DNA of 64,000 nucleotides from Propionibacteriaceae bacterium (GTDB taxonomy: Bacteria; Actinomycetota; Actinomycetes; Propionibacteriales; Propionibacteriaceae). Shown here piece after piece: positions 52,445 to 61,627 of the stretch. Position 1 is the stretch's first letter. Each line of letters starts with the position of its first letter. The stretch covers positions 62,001 to 126,000 of the forward strand of contig JAFKJK010000010.1 of the NCBI GenBank assembly GCA_017306015.1, written 5' to 3'. Under the pieces are notes generated by a model that was given only the letters and a program-made list of their open reading frames with translations, was not told the origin of the DNA and searched no databases. Both the position numbers and the translations under genes were made by a program.

Positions 52445-53380
52445 TCAGCGCGTCGAGTGGTCGCGGATGAACGAGTCGATGATGTCGGCGACCTGCTCGT
52501 TGAAGATGGCCGGCCAGATGCCGTGGTCGGCGTCGCGGACCTGGATCAGCTCGACCGGCTGGCCGGCGTCCCGGAGCACCTGAAAGTGGCGGACGCTCTG
52601 CGCGAACGGGATCAGCCGGTCCTTCGAGCCGTGGATCATCAGCAGGGGAGCGAGGGGACGGCCGGGCTCGACCCACGCCGACGGGTTCGCCTGCTCGACC
52701 AGCTCGGGGACGTCGGCGAGCCGGACACCACCGAAGAGCCGCCCCTCCGGGCTGTCGGGGCCGGTGTGGTCCATGGTGGACGGCTCGTCGTTGAGGCGGG
52801 ACAGGTCGCTCGGCCCGTAGAAGTCGAGGTAGGCGGCGATCGGCAACGGCTGATCGGGTTCGTCGTCGAAGGCGGCCAGGCCGGTGGTGGCGTGCACCAT
52901 GAGCACGGTGTGCCCGCCGGAGGAGTCGCCGGCGAGGATCATCCTCTCCGGGTCGATGGAGTAGTCGTCGGCGTGCGCCCGGAGCCAGCGGACGGCGGTC
53001 TTGGCGTCGCGCACCTGGGCGGGGAAGACGGCGAGGCTGGACGGCCGGTACTCGACGACGGCGATCGTGTAACCGCGCTCGGCGAAGCGGCACCAGAACG
53101 CGATCGAGCTGCCGAGGGCCTGCTCGCCCCAGGCGGAGCCCTGCACGAAGACGATGCAGCCGAAGCGTTCGGCGAAGACCTCGGACGGGTCGGCGAACGT
53201 GGCGTCCCGGCTGGGCTGGATGATCTGCAGGTGCAGCGTCCGCCCGTCCTTGGTGGCGTAGGGGACGTTCAGGTGGACGTAGACGTTCCGTTGGCCCCGC
53301 GCGGCGGGGATCGTGCGGATGCCGTCCGCCGTCGCCGTCGAGTGGGGGAACTCGTCGTGGCTCATCTCGGCCGGCTGCAT
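52445..53380 (-). CDS. Alpha/beta hydrolase (carboxylesterase/BD-FAE-like)
   Basis: 311 aa, no signal peptide. FVQGSAWGEQALGS stands where the family has the HGG(G)W oxyanion strand; nucleophile Ser in ILAGDSSGGH, Asp in IHGSKDRLIPF and His in DADHGIW. Resembles the feruloyl-esterase or hormone-sensitive-lipase group, but the changed oxyanion loop (QGSAWG) makes the substrate uncertain. Start chosen at MQPAEMSHDE; MSHDE (53365) is possible. Confidence 0.82.
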   Translation of the reverse strand: MQPAEMSHDEFPHSTATADGIRTIPAARGQRNVYVHLNVPYATKDGRTLHLQIIQPSRDATFADPSEVFAERFGCIVFVQGSAWGEQALGSSIAFWCRFAERGYTIAVVEYRPSSLAVFPAQVRDAKTAVRWLRAHADDYSIDPERMILAGDSSGGHTVLMVHATTGLAAFDDEPDQPLPIAAYLDFYGPSDLSRLNDEPSTMDHTGPDSPEGRLFGGVRLADVPELVEQANPSAWVEPGRPLAPLLMIHGSKDRLIPFAQSVRHFQVLRDAGQPVELIQVRDADHGIWPAIFNEQVADIIDSFIRDHSTR

Positions 53381-53590
53381 GCGCTCAGCCTTGCCCGTGC
53401 CGCCACAGCGGAGCAAACCGGCACCGCGGCCCGGACGTGGAGCGCCTCGGGCCGGCGCAATTCTGCGCGGCCGCTGAATTCCTCATAACCGCCGTGGTGG
53501 CCGCCGGAGTAGGTTCCCGCTCGGGTCGACAGCCTTCCGGGTGTCGGACGCGGAAATGCCTGAGTCGGCCTCCCCGGGGAGGGCCCCAGC

Positions 53591-55501
53591 ATGAGCGCGT
53601 GGCCAGGCAATCCAATCGCTTCCATGGACGTCAGGAGTTTCCACGGGGGCACCGAGTCGAGCACCACGACGTCGGCGACCACCGCGCAGCAGACGGTCAC
53701 GGACGCCCACATCGATTTCAGCATCGAGATCGCATTCCACGACCACCCCTGGTTCGACAACGGCCGCGGCTACTTCTCCGCCCAGCTGGAGAAGCTCGTC
53801 GGCAGCGGCTGGGCGCCGGTCGACTCGCGGTCGGCCAGCCTCGGCGACGACGACCACGACGGCGACTGGTACGACACGCTGACCGTCTCGGTCGACATGG
53901 TCGACCTCGTCGAGCAGTACCGGGTCGTGCTGCACTGCGAGACCCGCGACACCTCGCTGGGGACGTCGGCGGACCGGACGGTCTACCTGCAGGCGATCCA
54001 GGGCCAGACGGCGATCGGCGACTTCACCCTCGACTTCGTCCCGATGAGCATCGTCTACTGCCCGCCCGGCCAGGACATGACCGCCTCCCTGACCCAGTCG
54101 CAGTCGTACGGCACCCGGTTCACGATCGGCGAGAGCTCGGGCATGCAGTCGCAGAGCGGCGTCCAGGCCAAGATCGACATCCTGGGGATCCTCGGCGAGG
54201 GTGTCGGCTTCTCCCAGTCGCAGTCGACCACGAACTCCTCGACCAGCGGCGTCCAGGTGTCGCACTTCCGCAGCACCGTCGTCACCGCGGACAACCAGAA
54301 GGCTCTGGGACGCGCCTACTGGGGGCCGCTCGGCGACATCTTCGTCATCCTGGTCAACCCCTCGTTCGCCGCCAGCCGCCGGGCCGACGGGACGATCCTG
54401 TACGCGCTGCAGCGGATCGAGCAGGTGCTCGCCGTCCCCGCCTACCGCCTGCTGCGTCCCGACGGCGACCCGATCGCCGGGGTGATCCCGGCCGACGTCC
54501 GCCGCAGGCTGCTGGAACTGGATCCGTTCCTGCACAACCTCGACCAATTCTTCCCCGACGGCGGGGCGGACCTGTCCGTGGCGAGCAACCCCTTCGCCGA
54601 TCCGTCCGCGCAGAACCGGGCCGAGCTGATCGGACGGTGGTGGCTGGACACCGGCACCGAGCTCAACTACACCCTCGGCGACAGCCAGCAGCTGTTCTCC
54701 AGCTCGGCGACGGAGGTGAAGTTCTCCAGCACCGTGAGCGTGAACGCGTCCGTCGGCGCCGACTACGACGGCATCACAGCCGGGCTCGGGATGAGCCAGA
54801 GCAACACGACGACGGTGGGCTTCCAGTCGTCCAAGGAGACCGAGGCATCGGTCGCGACCACCGCGTCCTGCTTCCTGATCCACAACCAGAACGAGCGCGA
54901 CCTGGACGGCATCGAGATCTACTACGACAAGATCTTCTCCACGTTCATGTTCCGGCGGGTCCGGGCGCGGCGCACCGGGCCCGGCGCGTGCGCGGGCGCT
55001 GCCCACGGCTCGGTGTTCGGCGTGGACGGGCGGCCGATGGGCCGCCTCGGCGTCTCGCTGACCGACGCCAAGGGCAAGGTCCGGCAGCAGACGACGACCA
55101 CGATGACCGGGGAGTACCAGTTCAGCAACCTGTGCGCCGGGACGTACACGCTGTCGGCGGGCGATCACGCGAGCGAGCTGCGGATCGAGGATGCCGAGAG
55201 CCCGTTCACGCCGGCTCGGGCCGACCTGCACCGCGTCCGCCGCCGGCTCGACCTGGCGACCGCGGCGGTGTGGGAGGTCCGCGAGGCGCTCGGCCTCTCC
55301 TCGGACAAGGTGCGCGCGATCGGGGCCGGGCTGCCGAAGCTCCGCGACCTCGGCGGGCTGGCCAGGCTGGTCGACGCCACGAAGGAACAGCAGACGGCCT
55401 GGGCCGAACAGAACGAGGTGACCTGGGGACGCGCCCGGCGTCCGCGGGCCACCGGTCGGGGCCGTTCGGCCGGAGCCGGCGGCTCCGGCGCGGGTCGGTG
55501 A
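53591..55501 (+). CDS. Unknown Ser/Gln-rich beta protein, possible pore-former-like partner of RHS protein
   Basis: 636 aa, not recognised. Residues 40-160 look like a beta-domain (IDFSIEIAFHDHPWFDNGRGYF). Two segments, about 165-225 and 373-425, alternate polar and nonpolar residues and are rich in Ser, Thr and Gln (TIGESSGMQSQSGVQ, GFSQSQSTTNSSTSG, GMSQSNTTTVGFQSS), the pattern of membrane-inserting hairpins in beta-pore-forming toxins. Residues about 470-535 form a carboxypeptidase-regulatory-like sandwich (SVFGVDGRPMGRLGVSLTDA, TGEYQFSNLCAGTYTLSAG). A basic C-terminal tail ends RSAGAGGSGAGR. No signal peptide or anchor. GGGAGGGC precedes ATG 53591; the RHS gene follows 16 nt downstream. 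Confidence 0.65.
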   Translation: MSAWPGNPIASMDVRSFHGGTESSTTTSATTAQQTVTDAHIDFSIEIAFHDHPWFDNGRGYFSAQLEKLVGSGWAPVDSRSASLGDDDHDGDWYDTLTVSVDMVDLVEQYRVVLHCETRDTSLGTSADRTVYLQAIQGQTAIGDFTLDFVPMSIVYCPPGQDMTASLTQSQSYGTRFTIGESSGMQSQSGVQAKIDILGILGEGVGFSQSQSTTNSSTSGVQVSHFRSTVVTADNQKALGRAYWGPLGDIFVILVNPSFAASRRADGTILYALQRIEQVLAVPAYRLLRPDGDPIAGVIPADVRRRLLELDPFLHNLDQFFPDGGADLSVASNPFADPSAQNRAELIGRWWLDTGTELNYTLGDSQQLFSSSATEVKFSSTVSVNASVGADYDGITAGLGMSQSNTTTVGFQSSKETEASVATTASCFLIHNQNERDLDGIEIYYDKIFSTFMFRRVRARRTGPGACAGAAHGSVFGVDGRPMGRLGVSLTDAKGKVRQQTTTTMTGEYQFSNLCAGTYTLSAGDHASELRIEDAESPFTPARADLHRVRRRLDLATAAVWEVREALGLSSDKVRAIGAGLPKLRDLGGLARLVDATKEQQTAWAEQNEVTWGRARRPRATGRGRSAGAGGSGAGR

Positions 55502-55517
55502 GGCGGGAGGCCGCGCG

Positions 55518-58500
55518 ATGGCATCCAGTAGGCCCGACGCGCTCGGCGTCCCCCGCGATGTCGCCTGGGCGCCCACCGACGACCCGGCCCGCCGGGGCTC
55601 GCCGTCGGCGTTCTCGAACGGCCCGTGGACGGCGTCCGGCCTGACGGCGCTGGGACACCGGCTGAGCGTCGACATCGCGTCCGGTGCTCTGGTCGTGGCC
55701 GCGACCGACCTGACCATGCCGTACCACCAGCTGCCGTTCCAGGCGGTCAGGGTGCTGGACGCCGCCGAGCAGCACGCCCAGCAGGCCTACCTGGACTCCC
55801 ATCCCAACACCGATCCCCGGATCCACCTGTTCGCCAACTGGCAGTCCACCCAGGAGGCGACCGTGTCCGCGGTCTGGCACTCGGTCCTGCCCGAGGTTCT
55901 CGTCAGCGAAGCCGGCGGGGGCGGGCTGTACTACCGAAGCCACCCCGACTTCGCCATGAACACCGTGGACGCGACGCGCTTCGGCGAGCGCCTGCGCGCC
56001 TACGGTGTGCCCGGCCGGACGCTGGCGGCCCTGGGCTTCGACTACACCCGGTTCGACCTGCTCCTGCGCAGCCGTCAGGGCCGCTTCTCCGCGCTGGCCG
56101 GTAGCTACCGGGGCGAGACCCTGCTGGATCCGGCGGAGGTCGATCTCCTCCGTTTCGACGTGCTGTCGGGATCGGCCCGCCGCTACTCCTCCGAGTTCGG
56201 CTATCAGGGCTTCATCGACGGCGACGGCGCCCGCGAGGTGACCGGGCAGGCGCTGGTCGTGGACGCCGTGGACGCGCTCGGCCACCGGGTCAGCTTCGCC
56301 CCGGCCGAGGCGCAGCCGCCGTACCGCACCTACCGCCTGCAGGACGGCTCGGGCCGGGCGATCCGCTTCGATCTCGACGACCACGTCGACTACCTGGACG
56401 GGAACCGGCCGCTCGGCACCGTCCGCGGCTACGTGGTGACCCGGGTTGCCGACGAGACCGGCGGTGGGGACGACATCACCTACTCCTACAGCGGGGGACG
56501 ACTGGTCACGGTGAGCTACCCGGGCCACGCCGGCGGCCCGGCCCGGGACTATCGCTACGACTACGACGAAGACGGCCACCTCGTCCGGATCACCGACCCG
56601 GTGGGGGACTGGTTCGCCATCGAGTACGCCGTCGACCTCTACGACACCGACGAGCGGCTGATGCCGCGGCTGAAGGTCAGTCGGCTGGCCGACGCCGACG
56701 GCAACGAAGCGCGCTACGCCTACGACCACGCTGCGCACACCGTCCGCGTCACGTTCTCCGGCCCCGACGGGGAGAGTGGGACGACCACCTATCGCTACAT
56801 CGTCGACTCGGCCGACACCCGGCAGCGCTACCTCAGCGAGGCGTCCATCGCCGTGGAGCGGGGCTTCTCCGGCAGCCAACTGGTCGAGACCCGGTGGACC
56901 TACAGCACGGACGGGCGCTTCACCATCGACGCGATCACCGACGCGCTCGGCGGTCAGTCCACCTTCGCCTACGACGACTACGGCCAGGTCACGACCAGTG
57001 TGGACGCCGCCGGTCACCCACGGTCCTTCCGCTACGACTGTCCGGCTTCCCCGTCCGCCGACACCCCCAACCGGTACGACCTCGTGGAGGTCTCCGAGCC
57101 CAATGTCGATGCCGGCGGCGGCAGCTTCGTCGTCAGCACGCAGGCGTCGTTCGAGCGGTACGGAGCCGGGACCAGCAGCGATGCGGCCGACGCCGCGCAG
57201 AGCACCCACCGCGTCGTCACCCGGACCGACGAGCTCGGCGCCGTCTGGCGTTACGACTACGACGACGCGGCGAGCCACCTGCCGCTGCAGCCGACCGGGG
57301 TCACCGACCCGCTCGGCAGCGTCACGGGTTCCAGCTTCGACGCCACCGGGTTGCTGCTGGCGCGCACCGACGCCGTGGGCAGCACCTGGACGCGGACCTG
57401 GAACCAGCGAGGCCAACTGGTCGGGTTGCGCGACCCCAACGGAGCCGAGCGCACCTGGAGCCATGACGACGGGTCGGGGTGGCTCACCGCCGCCACCGAT
57501 GCGCGCGGGACGGTCCCGGACGACCCGGCGCACAGCGTCCGCTACGACTACGACGCCGCGGGACGACGGACGCGGGACACCGACCCGACGGGCGCCGTCC
57601 TGAGCTACTCCTACCTCGCCAACCGGCGGCTGGGCGCCCTCACCCGCGAGCTGCCGATACCCGAGACCACCAGCTTCGGCTACGACAGCCGAGGCTTCCT
57701 GACGCAGCTGCGGGTCCCCACCGGGCACAGTGTCTTCTTCGCGGTCGACGAGGCCGGCCGCACCTACCAGACCTATCGCGACGACCCCGCCCGGCCGTCG
57801 CTGCAGGCCCGGTTCGACGCCGCCGGACGGGCGGTGGCGATCACCGACCGGAACGGCCGCACCACCGGCTACGGGTACGACGCCGTCGGCCGGGTGGTGT
57901 CGGTCAGCGAGCCCGACTGGCCGGCCGACTCACCTTCGCAGGCCGGCAAGCAGGTGGTGATCGTCCACGACGCCCTCGGCCGTCCGCTCCGGGTGTCCGA
58001 CAGCGAGCTCGCGCGCGACCGCACCTATGGCTACGACGCGGCGGGTCGGCTGATCGGCGTGACCGATCCCTTCGGGCCGTCGCTGAGCTATCGCTACGAC
58101 GCTCGGGGGGCGCTGGTCGAGATCGCCTCCGCGGACGCCGTCATCGGCACCAGCTTCGCCAGGGACGCGGCCGGCCACGTGACCCGGGTGACCGACTCCG
58201 ACTGGGGTGATCCCGGCCGGGACGTGGACTTCGGCTGGCAGGACGGCGCGAAGGTGGACAACCTCTACCGGATCGACAGCGACGCCGGGCTGAGCGTCCG
58301 CTTCGGCTACGACCCGAACCGGCAACTGACTCGGGTGGCGACCGAGTTCGCGGGGACGCCGGTCGCGTCGTTCGGCTACGCCTACCGCGCCGACGGCCTG
58401 GTGGGCGAGGCGACCGGCTCACATGCGTCCAGCTACGACTACGACGGCGCGAAACGGCTCACCGCGGAGGGCGACGCCGGGGTGCGGAGCGGGTACGACG

Positions 58501-59732
58501 GGGCCGGGAACCGGCTGTGGCGGGCATCCCAGCCGCCGCCGTCCGGTCAGGACGACAGCTTCGACGCCGACGACCGGCTCACCCGCTCCGGAATGGACGG
58601 GACCGAGTACGCCTACGACGACAACGGGAGCCTCCTGCGGCGTACGCCGGTCGACGGGCCGGCCACCGAGTACAGCTACGACGGTGCCGGCCGGCTACGC
58701 CAGGTCAGGCAGGCGGATCGGCTGCTCAGCTACACCTACGACGCCGACGGCCGGCTGCTGGAACGCGTCGCAGCCTTGTCCGGATCCGAGCAGCGCACCC
58801 GCTTCCTCTACGCGAACGGCGCCATCGTCGCCCAGCTCGACGACCAGGACCACGTCCGTGTCCTCCACACCCGCTCCGACGACGGTCGGCTGCTTCGCCG
58901 GCGTTCCGCGGACGCGCTCGTCCCCGCGCCGTCGGCCGACCCGCACTCGCTGTGGTACGTCCACGACGGGCTGGGCAGCGTGGTGCGACTGCTCGACGGC
59001 GACGGCCATCAGCAGGTCCGCGCGGCCTACGACGCGTGGGGCGGCGCCACCGTCCACGGCTCGGCGGTGGGCGACTGGTTCGGCTACCGCGCGGGTTTCC
59101 GGGACCCCGACTCCGGCCTGACCAGCTTCGGCCGGCGCTGGTACGACCCCAGCCTGGGACGCTGGCTGACCCAGGATCCGCTGCTGTTCCAGACACTGCT
59201 GTCGCGGCAACCGGTCACGTCCGCGCTGGCCGAGCTCGCCAACCTGTACCTGTACGCGGCAGCGAACCCGGTGAACCTGGGCGACCCCAGCGGCCTGGGG
59301 CCACCCTGGGACTGGTTCGACTGGCTCCGGGGCACGACGCCGGGCAAGGTGCTGGAGAAGGCGATGCGCGGCCGGAAGATCCAGTGGCCGTCCGGGGAGC
59401 CCGAACCGACCATCCCGGAGCAGGTGGAGAAGAAGGCGCCACCATCCAACGAGGACGAGCAGGTCGAGCAACCGGATCCGCCCGAGGAGTTCGACCTCGG
59501 GGCCGGCGAGGGCTCGCACTCGCCGAGCAGCGAGCGCACCTACAACGATCCCGAGGTGTACGCGCGGGCCGTCCAGCGGCAGGCGGCGATGCCGACGCAC
59601 AGCGTGCTCGGCGCGATCGGCATCGGGGCCATCCTCGTCGGTGCATGGGAAGGGGTGAAGTGGGGGGTCGCCGTGGTCGCCGCGCCCGAGACCGGTGGAG
59701 CGAGCCTCGGGTTGGCCGGTGCCATGCCGTGA
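55518..59732 (+). CDS. RHS/YD-repeat protein
   Basis: 1404 aa. An N-terminal region of about 300 residues (GLTALGHRLSVDIASGALVVAATDL) is followed by at least twenty YD repeats (YSYSGGRLVTVSY, YDYDEDGHLVRITDP, YGYDAAGRLIGVTDP, YSYDGAGRLRQV) to about residue 1130. The RHS core is SFGRRWYDPSLGRWLTQDP (about 1200). After NPVNLGDPSG (about 1250) come 150 residues: an acidic, Pro-rich linker and a hydrophobic helix HSVLGAIGIGAILVGAW near the end. YD shells enclose a C-terminal toxin in TccC- and RHS-type toxins; here no known toxin fold is recognisable. No signal peptide or PAAR domain. GGGAGG precedes the ATG. Confidence 0.92.
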   Translation: MASSRPDALGVPRDVAWAPTDDPARRGSPSAFSNGPWTASGLTALGHRLSVDIASGALVVAATDLTMPYHQLPFQAVRVLDAAEQHAQQAYLDSHPNTDPRIHLFANWQSTQEATVSAVWHSVLPEVLVSEAGGGGLYYRSHPDFAMNTVDATRFGERLRAYGVPGRTLAALGFDYTRFDLLLRSRQGRFSALAGSYRGETLLDPAEVDLLRFDVLSGSARRYSSEFGYQGFIDGDGAREVTGQALVVDAVDALGHRVSFAPAEAQPPYRTYRLQDGSGRAIRFDLDDHVDYLDGNRPLGTVRGYVVTRVADETGGGDDITYSYSGGRLVTVSYPGHAGGPARDYRYDYDEDGHLVRITDPVGDWFAIEYAVDLYDTDERLMPRLKVSRLADADGNEARYAYDHAAHTVRVTFSGPDGESGTTTYRYIVDSADTRQRYLSEASIAVERGFSGSQLVETRWTYSTDGRFTIDAITDALGGQSTFAYDDYGQVTTSVDAAGHPRSFRYDCPASPSADTPNRYDLVEVSEPNVDAGGGSFVVSTQASFERYGAGTSSDAADAAQSTHRVVTRTDELGAVWRYDYDDAASHLPLQPTGVTDPLGSVTGSSFDATGLLLARTDAVGSTWTRTWNQRGQLVGLRDPNGAERTWSHDDGSGWLTAATDARGTVPDDPAHSVRYDYDAAGRRTRDTDPTGAVLSYSYLANRRLGALTRELPIPETTSFGYDSRGFLTQLRVPTGHSVFFAVDEAGRTYQTYRDDPARPSLQARFDAAGRAVAITDRNGRTTGYGYDAVGRVVSVSEPDWPADSPSQAGKQVVIVHDALGRPLRVSDSELARDRTYGYDAAGRLIGVTDPFGPSLSYRYDARGALVEIASADAVIGTSFARDAAGHVTRVTDSDWGDPGRDVDFGWQDGAKVDNLYRIDSDAGLSVRFGYDPNRQLTRVATEFAGTPVASFGYAYRADGLVGEATGSHASSYDYDGAKRLTAEGDAGVRSGYDGAGNRLWRASQPPPSGQDDSFDADDRLTRSGMDGTEYAYDDNGSLLRRTPVDGPATEYSYDGAGRLRQVRQADRLLSYTYDADGRLLERVAALSGSEQRTRFLYANGAIVAQLDDQDHVRVLHTRSDDGRLLRRRSADALVPAPSADPHSLWYVHDGLGSVVRLLDGDGHQQVRAAYDAWGGATVHGSAVGDWFGYRAGFRDPDSGLTSFGRRWYDPSLGRWLTQDPLLFQTLLSRQPVTSALAELANLYLYAAANPVNLGDPSGLGPPWDWFDWLRGTTPGKVLEKAMRGRKIQWPSGEPEPTIPEQVEKKAPPSNEDEQVEQPDPPEEFDLGAGEGSHSPSSERTYNDPEVYARAVQRQAAMPTHSVLGAIGIGAILVGAWEGVKWGVAVVAAPETGGASLGLAGAMP

Positions 59733-59803
59733 TGTCGGGGGCGAATCGTGATGGACCGGCGCGTCGGCCTCGGGAGCGGGGCCGCCCTGCCGACAAGCAC
59801 TGA
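59732..59803 (+). CDS. Tiny basic ORF overlapping the RHS stop (uncertain)
   Basis: 23 codons, MSGANRDGPARRPRERGRPA and three more, starting in TGATG with the RHS stop. Arg-rich. It could be translated by re-initiation, but it is too short for a usual immunity protein and may be chance. Confidence 0.2.
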   Translation: MSGANRDGPARRPRERGRPADKH

Positions 59804-59843
59804 TTCTGGTCGCGCGGGCCTGACGATCCCGACGACGGCGACC

Positions 59844-59849
59844 TAGGGT
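59844..59849 (+). promoter_or_regulatory. -10 TAGGGT of the dienelactone hydrolase gene
   Basis: Six nt (TTCTGC) before ATG 59856, with CTGACG as -35 (59820-59825) at an 18-nt spacer. Confidence 0.55.
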
Positions 59850-59855
59850 TTCTGC

Positions 59856-60590
59856 ATGCTGCAGATACCAATGCCGGACGGGGTCGCGGAGGCCATCGTC
59901 GAATCAGCGCCGGGTGGGGGCCCGGGCGTCCTGCTGTTCATGGACGCCTTCGGGCTGCGTCCGCGGATCCGGGAGATCGCCGCGCAGATCGCGGGCTGGG
60001 GCTACGTCGTGCTGGCGCCGAACGTGTTCTACCGCGACGGGACGGTGGCCGACCTCGCCCCGACCGGCGACCTCAGGACGCCTGAGGGCATGGGTGCGTT
60101 CTTCGCGACGGCCGGGCCGCGGATGGGTCACCTCACGGCCGACCTGGCGTCCCGGGACTTCCCGGCCTACGTCGACGCGCTGTCCCGGCAGCCGGGAGTG
60201 CGGCCCGGCCCCATCGGCACGGTCGGCTTCTGCATGGGCGGACGGCTGGCGGTGCGGCTCTCCGGCGAGGCGCCGGAGGTGGTCGCGGCGTGCGCGGCGA
60301 TCCACACCGCCGGACTGGTGACCGACGATGCCGACTCGCCGCTCCTCGCGCTGCGGTCGGCCCGCGCGGAGTACCTGTTCGCCAGCGCCGACAACGACCG
60401 GGGGATGACCCCCGACCACGTCGCCGCGCTCGACGCCGCCCTGGAGGCGGCCGGGCTGACCGCGACCAACGTGATCGTGCCGAACGCCACGCACGGCTAC
60501 ACGATGTCCGACACGGCCGCCTGGAACGCCGAGGCGTCCGAGTGGGCACTGGACCAGCTCAAGGAGCTGTTCGTCCGGACCCTGGCCTGA
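59856..60590 (+). CDS. Dienelactone hydrolase family protein
   Basis: 244 aa alpha/beta hydrolase with a Cys nucleophile in GTVGFCMGGRLA (GxCxGG), Asp near SADNDRGM and His in NATHGYTM, the dienelactone-hydrolase triad order. The N-terminus MPDGVAEAIVESAPGGGPGVLLFMDAFGLRP is the family's usual first strand and loop with Glu-rich lid missing. May open lactone rings of aromatic breakdown or act on other esters; no ring-cleavage genes are near. Confidence 0.87.
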   Translation: MLQIPMPDGVAEAIVESAPGGGPGVLLFMDAFGLRPRIREIAAQIAGWGYVVLAPNVFYRDGTVADLAPTGDLRTPEGMGAFFATAGPRMGHLTADLASRDFPAYVDALSRQPGVRPGPIGTVGFCMGGRLAVRLSGEAPEVVAACAAIHTAGLVTDDADSPLLALRSARAEYLFASADNDRGMTPDHVAALDAALEAAGLTATNVIVPNATHGYTMSDTAAWNAEASEWALDQLKELFVRTLA

Positions 60591-60637
60591 TCCGGCCGGG
60601 GCCCGGACGCTTCCGCCCGGCCCCCGGCCAGCCGGGC

Positions 60638-61507
60638 TCAGGCGGACAGCTGGGCGATCTCGTCCTCGGTGAGGGTCAGTTCGGCCGCGCGGACGGAGTC
60701 CTCGATGCTGGCCGGACGGGACGCGCCGGGGATCGGGATGACGACCGGTGCCAGCGCCAGCTCCCAGGCCAGCGCGACCTGCTGCGGGCTGACGCCGTGC
60801 GCTTCGGCGACCGTCGCGAAGGGCTGGAACTTCTCGCCGAGCGCGCCGGCCCTGCCGATGCCGCCCAGCGGGCTCCACGGAAGGAACGCGATCCCGAGCT
60901 CCGCACAGTGCCGGAGTTCACCCAGGCTGGAGCGGAAGGCCGGCGAGAACTGGTTCTGCACCGACACCAGCCGGCCGCCGAGGATCTCGTTGGCCTCGTC
61001 GATCTGGCCGACGTTGGCGTTCGAGATGCCGGCGAGCTGGATCACTCCTTCGTCCAGCAGGTCGCGGATCGCGCCGACCGAGTCGGCGTACGGCACCTGG
61101 GGATCGGGACGGTGGAACTGGTACAACCCGATCGCTTCGACGCCGAGGCGCTTCAGCGACGCCTTCGCTGCCTCCTTGAGGTACTCGGGCCGTCCGTTCA
61201 CGGTCCAGCTGCCGTCACCCGGACGCAGGTGGCCGCCCTTGGTCGCCACGAGCACCTGCGAGGTGTCTCCGCCGTAGGACCGCAGCGCACCCGCGATCAG
61301 CTCCTCGTTGTGGCCGACCTCGCCGGCGTGCAGGTGGTAGGCGTCGGCGGTGTCGATCAACGTCACGCCGGCGTCCAGCGCGGCATGGATCGTGGCCACC
61401 GAGCGCTCCGCGTCCGGCCGTCCCTCGATCGACATCGGCATGCCGCCCAGCCCGACAGCACCCACCGTGCGCGGACCCAGGGTTCTGTGAATCACTACAA
61501 ACCTCAC
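60638..61507 (-). CDS. Aldo-keto reductase (1)
   Basis: 289 aa TIM-barrel NADPH oxidoreductase. LGLGGMPMS-like VGLGGMPMS, catalytic Asp and Tyr in LIDTADAYHLH, Lys in VATKGGHL and His in YQFHRPDP, then NADP-binding IPGASRPASIEDS near the end. Converts an unknown carbonyl. GTG 61507 gives MRFVVIHRTLG; a GTG at 61495 is equally possible because no ribosome-binding site is clear. It diverges from the second reductase over 120 bp. Confidence 0.87.
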   Translation of the reverse strand: MRFVVIHRTLGPRTVGAVGLGGMPMSIEGRPDAERSVATIHAALDAGVTLIDTADAYHLHAGEVGHNEELIAGALRSYGGDTSQVLVATKGGHLRPGDGSWTVNGRPEYLKEAAKASLKRLGVEAIGLYQFHRPDPQVPYADSVGAIRDLLDEGVIQLAGISNANVGQIDEANEILGGRLVSVQNQFSPAFRSSLGELRHCAELGIAFLPWSPLGGIGRAGALGEKFQPFATVAEAHGVSPQQVALAWELALAPVVIPIPGASRPASIEDSVRAAELTLTEDEIAQLSA

Positions 61508-61627
61508 TCAGGGGAATGCGGCTCGTGCCAGCCGCTGATCGTCACCATAGCGACAGCCCGACCCGGCGAACTTCCCGACACGGTTTACAGTCGTCCTGAC
61601 CGCCGATCGATGACACGGAGGAAACGC

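Noticed and set aside
55206..57728. 840-codon minus-strand frame opposite the RHS gene
   Set aside because: Antisense to regular YD repeats, which create long open antisense frames; no motif.
60290..61627. N-terminal 446-codon extension of the second aldo-keto reductase
   Set aside because: Overlaps the dienelactone hydrolase end and the opposite-strand reductase; the true start has a ribosome-binding site at 61628.
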